A stretch of 27,387 nt of DNA from Cytophagales bacterium. GTDB lineage: Bacteria > Bacteroidota > Bacteroidia > Cytophagales > Cyclobacteriaceae. This document shows positions 23,147 to 27,387 of the stretch, one piece after another. Position 1 is the stretch's first letter. Every line of letters starts with the position of its first letter. Made by a program: the position numbers and the translations under genes. The notes under the pieces were generated by a model. It did not search any database and was not told the origin of the DNA. It worked only from the letters and a program-made list of their open reading frames with translations. The stretch spans positions 1-27,387 of the forward strand of contig DAHVFH010000080.1 of NCBI GenBank assembly GCA_027317105.1, read 5' to 3'.

Positions 23147-24430
23147 ATGGATATGCAACAACTCTACGATAAGTATCTCAGGTCTGGTTTGGTTAGCACC
23201 GACACACGACAAATAATTTCAGGGTCAATATTCTTTGCGCTAAAAGGGCCAAAGTTTAATGCCAATGCTTTTGCCGCAGATGCCATAAAGAAAGGCGCGT
23301 CCTTTGCGGTTGTGGATGATGCTCAGTATGTAAAAGGCGACAATTATATTCTTGTATCGGATGGATTGCAAAGTTTGCAGCAGTTAGCAACTTACCATCG
23401 AAGCCAACTGAAAATTCCAGTGATTGGGCTGACCGGATCGAATGGCAAGACAACCACCAAAGAATTATTGCAAGCCGTCCTCTCAAGAAAATTTGACGTG
23501 TTTGCCACGAAGGGGAATTTGAACAACCACATTGGTGTGCCACTTTCGATTCTTTCAATCAGGCCATTTCATGAAATGGCCATAATCGAAATGGGGGCAA
23601 ACCACGTAGGCGAGATCGCCATGCTTTCCAGTATTGCAAATCCCACGCATGGGTTTATTACTAATATTGGCAAGGCGCATGTTGGCACGTTCGGTGGATT
23701 TGAAAATATCATCAAAGGCAAATCAGAATTGTATGAATATTTAATAGCGCATCAAGGACAAGTATTCATCAATTCACAAAATTCGATCTTGGTCAATGCT
23801 GCCAAAAAATTCGAATCACCCCTCTTTTATCCCTCAAAGGGTGACTACTACTATGCTGAATTTAAGAGTGCCGATCCAACGATCAGATTCATAACCGAGG
23901 ATGGTGAGGAGGTGCTAACAAAACTAATAGGGGCTTATAACTTTGAGAATATTGCGGTTGCGTTATGTATCGGGAAATATTTTGGGGTTGAATCAGAATC
24001 TGCCAACGAAGCGGTGGCAGAATATCAACCTGAAAACATGCGTTCGCAAATTGTGAAAAAGGGTTCCAACACCATCATCCTCGATGCCTACAATGCCAAC
24101 CCAAGTTCGATGGCCGCTGCGATCGAAAATTTGGCGTCCATGAAAGGAGATAATAAAGTACTGATCCTTGGTGACATGTACGAATTGGAAGGGGAGGCAC
24201 CACACGAACATCAGGCAATTGGGAGGTTAATAAAGGAGAAGGGTTTTGTGCAGGTTTACCTAGTTGGCGCATTGTTTGGATCGGCCTTAAAAGAAATTCC
24301 TTATGCTAAACATTTTGAAACGAAGCAGGTCTTGTCGGAAGACTTAAAAAAGAATCCTCTGCACAACGCCACCATTTTAATAAAGGCCTCACGAGGCATT
24401 GGTTTAGAGTCTGTTTTAGAGTTAATTTGA
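23147..24430 (+). CDS. murF: UDP-N-acetylmuramoyl-tripeptide--D-alanyl-D-alanine ligase (MurF)
   Basis: Adds D-Ala-D-Ala to UDP-MurNAc-tripeptide, the last cytoplasmic step of the peptidoglycan precursor. The Mur-ligase P-loop GLTGSNGKTTTKE is at 94-106, then IEMGANHVGEI, ITNIGKAHVGTFGG, and LILDAYNANPSSM in the C-terminal domain, all characteristic of MurF. Length 427 is normal. The N-terminal MurF domain carries VSTDTRQIISGSIFFALKG. The start is ATG 23147; ATG 23153 is also possible. It precedes the PLP enzyme by 29 bases. Confidence 0.95.
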   Translation: MDMQQLYDKYLRSGLVSTDTRQIISGSIFFALKGPKFNANAFAADAIKKGASFAVVDDAQYVKGDNYILVSDGLQSLQQLATYHRSQLKIPVIGLTGSNGKTTTKELLQAVLSRKFDVFATKGNLNNHIGVPLSILSIRPFHEMAIIEMGANHVGEIAMLSSIANPTHGFITNIGKAHVGTFGGFENIIKGKSELYEYLIAHQGQVFINSQNSILVNAAKKFESPLFYPSKGDYYYAEFKSADPTIRFITEDGEEVLTKLIGAYNFENIAVALCIGKYFGVESESANEAVAEYQPENMRSQIVKKGSNTIILDAYNANPSSMAAAIENLASMKGDNKVLILGDMYELEGEAPHEHQAIGRLIKEKGFVQVYLVGALFGSALKEIPYAKHFETKQVLSEDLKKNPLHNATILIKASRGIGLESVLELI

Positions 24431-24459
24431 ATAGCGTAAGAATCATCCATCCGCATACC

Positions 24460-25722
24460 ATGAAAAAACGAGCATTCCTGAAAAATCTTTCTGCGGTGGC
24501 CATGGGAAGTATTTTGTCCTTGGCTGATTTGCAAAAATTATTTGGCCAGGTGAGTCATCTTTCCCCTGCTGCGATAGCCACAGATGAAGAATTTTGGAGA
24601 ACCGTGAAGGGCGGGTATCAACTCAACTCGGATTTCATCAACCTCGAAAACGGATATTATTGCATTCAGCCAACAGAAACGCTTGAGAAATTCATTGGCC
24701 ATGTCCGCGAAGTTAATCGTCTTGGCGCTTATTATATGCGGACTGTGCAGTTCGAGAACAAGAAGGCGATGGTAAAAAAGTTGAGCGCCCTTGCGGGTTG
24801 CTCTCCAGAAGAACTGGTTATCACGAGGAACACAACAGAATCACTCGATATGGTCATTGGGGGACTTCATTGGAGTAAGGGAGACGAAGCGATTATGGCC
24901 GAACAGGATTACGGGTCCATGCTGGATATGTTCAAGCTGGTTGCCAGTCGGTATGGGGTTGTCAATAAAATAGTGTCCCTCCCCAATCACCCCAATTCCG
25001 ATGAGGAAATTGTAGAACTTTATGCTAAGGCAATCACCCCGAAAACGAAATTGTTGATGGTCTGCCACATGGTAAACATCACCGGCCAGATTCTTCCGGT
25101 TCGAAAGATTTGTGATATGGCTCACAGCAAAGGGGTGCAAGTGATGGTCGATGGCGCTCATGCCTTTGCCCACCTTGTTTTTTCTATTCCTGACTTGCAA
25201 TGTGATTATTATGGAACAAGTCTACACAAGTGGTTGAGCGTTCCGTTAGGCGCTGGCTTTTTGTATGTGAAAAAAGAAAATATAGATAAAATTTGGCCTT
25301 TGTTAGCCGACAGGGAACGATCACTAAATGATATTTCGCGTTTGAACCACATTGGTACGCACCCTGTTCACACGGATTTATCGATTGCCGATGCCATTGA
25401 TGTTTACATGATGATTGGATTGGAAAGAAAGGAGGCACGTCTGCGATATTTGCAAAACTATTGGACCGGGAAAGTTCGCGAACTGCCAAATGTAGTAGTT
25501 AATACACCGAAGGATCCTTCCAGATCGTGTGCCATTGCCAACGTAGGTATCAAGGGAATGAAACCACAAGAGCTGGCTGATGTTCTGCTAACGCGGTACA
25601 AAATCTATACAGTAGCGATTGATGGTGCAAATGTATTTGGATGCCGAATCACCCCGAATGTATTTACATCCACTCAGGATTTGGATGTGCTGGTGAAGGC
25701 ATTGCAGGAACTGGGCGTTTAG
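24460..25722 (+). CDS. PLP-dependent class V aminotransferase-fold protein with Tat-like leader
   Basis: About 420 residues. The N-terminus MKKRAFLKNLSAVAMGSI resembles a Tat signal with KR instead of RR (K-R-A-F-L-K), suggesting export of a folded PLP protein. PLP site: T125/T126 (NTTESLD), D231 and H234 in MVDGAHAFAHL, and the Schiff-base Lys257 in GTSLHKWLSVPLGAGF. Family is class V of fold type I, close to isopenicillin-N-epimerase-like or cysteine-desulfurase-like enzymes; substrate unknown. The ATG at 24460 is chosen because the alternative at 24427 overlaps the murF stop and adds 11 residues before the leader. Last gene before a terminator-like stem-loop. Confidence 0.85.
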   Translation: MKKRAFLKNLSAVAMGSILSLADLQKLFGQVSHLSPAAIATDEEFWRTVKGGYQLNSDFINLENGYYCIQPTETLEKFIGHVREVNRLGAYYMRTVQFENKKAMVKKLSALAGCSPEELVITRNTTESLDMVIGGLHWSKGDEAIMAEQDYGSMLDMFKLVASRYGVVNKIVSLPNHPNSDEEIVELYAKAITPKTKLLMVCHMVNITGQILPVRKICDMAHSKGVQVMVDGAHAFAHLVFSIPDLQCDYYGTSLHKWLSVPLGAGFLYVKKENIDKIWPLLADRERSLNDISRLNHIGTHPVHTDLSIADAIDVYMMIGLERKEARLRYLQNYWTGKVRELPNVVVNTPKDPSRSCAIANVGIKGMKPQELADVLLTRYKIYTVAIDGANVFGCRITPNVFTSTQDLDVLVKALQELGV

Positions 25723-25729
25723 CAATCGA

Positions 25730-25780
25730 AAGGTTTAGGTGCAAAAGAATCGGGTATTCGCTTCGCTTCTCCTAAACCTT
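25730..25780 (+). terminator. Stem-loop terminator after the PLP enzyme
   Basis: Inverted repeat AAGGTTTAGG (25730-25739) and CCTAAACCTT (25771-25780), perfect 10-base arms, about 31-base loop, followed shortly by a GGTTTTT run (25785-25791). It ends the acpH-murF-aminotransferase run. Confidence 0.5.
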
Positions 25781-25888
25781 CCCTGGTTTTTCTCGTATAA
25801 CTGTCAAATGCGGCCTTTTTTCTAACAAAGAATTAAACTTCCTTACATTGTTACAACTTAAATCTATTGCCTAACGTAAGATTGCTAC

Positions 25889-26788
25889 ATGTTTAGGATT
25901 ATTTTATTGATTATCTTAAGTGGGTTGGCAGGAGCAGTAGGCTTTGCCCAGGCTAAAAAGCAATTCACCGTAGAGAAAAACGGCCAATGCAAAAAAGTTG
26001 AGTTTAGCCTAAAAGCCAAAACAGGAAATTGTTTTATTCGCCCAAGTCAGGGTGATGAATTGCTAAATGTTTATAGTAACCAAGATCTTGAAGACTACGC
26101 CCACTCTTTCAGCAACGAAATAATAGGCGAAACCTGTAGGGTAAAGATTTCTCTTGATCGGGAAAGCCAACGAGGAGTAGGCCGCAAAATATCGCATCAT
26201 GTTTTTGGCTCTGAAGAAATTCCGGCTGGCAAGTTTTGGAAAGTTTATTTGGCTGAAGACACACCCTATATCCTTGATCTTGATTATGGATTAGGCAACG
26301 CCAATGTAGATCTGGCCGGATTAGCCATCAGTAAACTGAAAATAAATACAGGCAGTGCGGATGTCAATGTTTCATACAGCTCGGATACACAGAATAAGGT
26401 GGACATGGATACTTTTTATATTAAAGTGGACATGGGTTCCCTCATCGCCCGACAGTTGAATCTTACTCGCTCTAAATTTGTTCTTGCCGATGTGGGCTTT
26501 GGAAATATGTTACTCGATTTCAGCGATTCTCAAACGATTGGAATGGCCCACCAGATTAAAGGAAGTGTCGGTGCAGGGAATTTAATTATCCACTTACCTG
26601 GAAAGGAAATTCCAGTCATCGTTCGGATTGCCGATTCGTGGCTGTGTAGCGTTAGACTTTCCCAAAGCTTGAAAAAGATTAGCGACAATACTTTCACAAA
26701 CGAAGCCTATAATAAGAGCACTAAAGATGCCTTAACATTCGATCTGGACGTTTCCATGGGCAAAATCATTTTTAAGGATAGGGATTGA
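25889..26788 (+). CDS. Secreted beta-rich protein of unknown function (toast-rack/LiaF-C-like)
   Basis: 299 residues. Signal peptide MFRIILLIILSGLAGAVGFAQ (cleavage near Ala-Gln). The rest is largely beta-strand with glycine-aspartate turns: DLDYGLGNANVDLAG, INTGSADVNV, DVGFGNMLLDFSD, KGSVGAGNLIIHLPG. Repeated G-x-x-N/D-V-D-L turns recall the toast-rack domains of LiaF-type and adhesin-like proteins, but I cannot assign a named family with certainty. Located outside the cytoplasm. It is followed after 89 bases by an ABC-type ATPase with its own promoter. Confidence 0.75.
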   Translation: MFRIILLIILSGLAGAVGFAQAKKQFTVEKNGQCKKVEFSLKAKTGNCFIRPSQGDELLNVYSNQDLEDYAHSFSNEIIGETCRVKISLDRESQRGVGRKISHHVFGSEEIPAGKFWKVYLAEDTPYILDLDYGLGNANVDLAGLAISKLKINTGSADVNVSYSSDTQNKVDMDTFYIKVDMGSLIARQLNLTRSKFVLADVGFGNMLLDFSDSQTIGMAHQIKGSVGAGNLIIHLPGKEIPVIVRIADSWLCSVRLSQSLKKISDNTFTNEAYNKSTKDALTFDLDVSMGKIIFKDRD

Positions 26789-26827
26789 TTCCAATCTCTG
26801 CTAGCAAGAATTTACTTTGGATATCGT

Positions 26828-26841
26828 GTTGATGTTTCAAC
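26828..26841. promoter_or_regulatory. Small inverted repeat over the -33 region of the ABC gene
   Basis: GTTGA-TGTT-TCAAC, 5-base arms, contains the -33 TTG of the promoter at 26829-26857. It could be an operator, but at this length it may be chance. Confidence 0.25.
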
Positions 26842-26857
26842 GCAATCCTTATTTTTG
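26829..26857 (+). promoter_or_regulatory. Promoter of the ABC ATPase (TTG - 18 nt - TATTTTTG)
   Basis: TTG (26829-26831), 18-base spacer, TATTTTTG (26850-26857), fits the -33/-7 Bacteroidota pattern; the -7 ends 20 bases before the GTG start. Confidence 0.6.
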
Positions 26858-26877
26858 TTGTTATACAAACAAATCTC

Positions 26878-27387
26878 GTGGAAGCATTAGTGGTAAAAAA
26901 TGTGACTAAGCAATATGGTGAACATACGGCTTTGGACAAGGTAAGTATTACCATCCCTGAGCAGACTATTTTTGGGTTGCTGGGGCCGAATGGAGCAGGA
27001 AAGACAACGCTCATTCGGATCATAAATCAGATTATCAACGCAGACTCGGGAGAGGTTTTCATCTTCGGTGAAAAACTAAAACCTAGTCATGTTGAGATCA
27101 TCGGCTACCTTGCGGAAGAACGCGGCTTGTATAAGAAGATGAAAGTGGGGGATCAATTGCTTTATTTTGCCCAGCTAAAAGGCCTAAGTCGAAATGACGC
27201 ATTGGCTCGAATCAAAATCTGGTTGGAGAAATTTGAGATCAAAGATTGGTGGCACAAAAAAGTGGAAGACCTTAGCAAAGGCATGGCTCAAAAAGTGCAG
27301 TTCATCAGCACTGTTTTGCATGAACCTAAACTAATCATTTTGGATGAACCCTTTTCAGGTTTTGACCCGGTCAATGCAGAGTTGATC
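26878..27387 (+). CDS. ABC transporter ATP-binding protein (partial, runs off the window)
   Basis: First 170 codons, open to the window end. The start is a GTG at 26878, giving MEALVVKNVTKQYGEHTALD. Walker A GPNGAGKT (36-43), signature LSKGMAQK (132-139) and Walker B LIILDEPFSGFDP (152-164) are intact. The signature reads LSKGMAQ in place of the common LSGGQ, as seen in NatA-like and ABC-2-type efflux ATPases (subfamily with ILDEPFSGLDP). The permease partner should lie just beyond the window; the transported substrate is unknown. Confidence 0.93.
   Translation, partial: MEALVVKNVTKQYGEHTALDKVSITIPEQTIFGLLGPNGAGKTTLIRIINQIINADSGEVFIFGEKLKPSHVEIIGYLAEERGLYKKMKVGDQLLYFAQLKGLSRNDALARIKIWLEKFEIKDWWHKKVEDLSKGMAQKVQFISTVLHEPKLIILDEPFSGFDPVNAELI

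Overview
The window looks like chromosomal DNA of a Bacteroidota bacterium, most likely of the Cytophagales type. The reasons are the protein style (an OmpA/PD40/TPR outer-membrane protein of PorE-like layout, short Bacteroidota-type PabB and PabC, a membrane-bound AraC regulator), AT-rich intergenic DNA, almost no Shine-Dalgarno sequences, and several promoters with the Bacteroidota -7 element TAnnTTTG. This is inferred from protein and promoter style; no rRNA is present to fix the taxon. Nearly all of the window is coding, and no gap reaches 300 bases.

Left part (1-7.8 kb, + strand): lepA (EF-4), a pair of small charged/coiled-coil proteins, then a pteridine and one-carbon block: folD, queE, pabB, pabC. 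It is followed by a four-domain outer-membrane protein (TPR, PD40 propeller, carboxypeptidase-regulatory-like, OmpA) and another small heptad-repeat protein. Middle left (7.8-10.4 kb): hldD (ADP-heptose epimerase) on the minus strand, divergent from queD and lpxB. HldD and LpxB both serve lipopolysaccharide. QueE and QueD both serve preQ0/queuosine, with FolD, PabB and PabC in folate metabolism.

Centre (10.4-14.6 kb, - strand): a protein-quality-control block transcribed tRNA-Leu(UAG), tig, a toxin-antitoxin pair, clpP, clpX. Then on + come a methyltransferase, a second toxin-antitoxin pair and relA/spoT (14.6-18.2 kb). Three of the four toxin-antitoxin genes each carry one single-base frameshift, while the large housekeeping genes around them are intact. 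This is the most notable pattern in the window.

Right part (18.2-27.4 kb): two ankyrin-repeat genes (-), divergent from an AraC-type regulator with an N-terminal membrane domain (+). Next is a secreted amidohydrolase / GlcG-HbpS-like pair (-), then an acpH-like gene, murF and a PLP enzyme with a Tat-like leader (+) ending in a probable terminator. Last are a secreted beta-rich protein and the 5' part of an ABC-transporter ATPase cut by the window edge. I found no insertion sequence, CRISPR array, phage or rRNA. I did not find a convincing entirely new system; the best leads are the decayed toxin-antitoxin loci, the heptad-repeat small proteins, the PorE-like protein beside the folate genes, and a tig promoter built into a hairpin downstream of tRNA-Leu.
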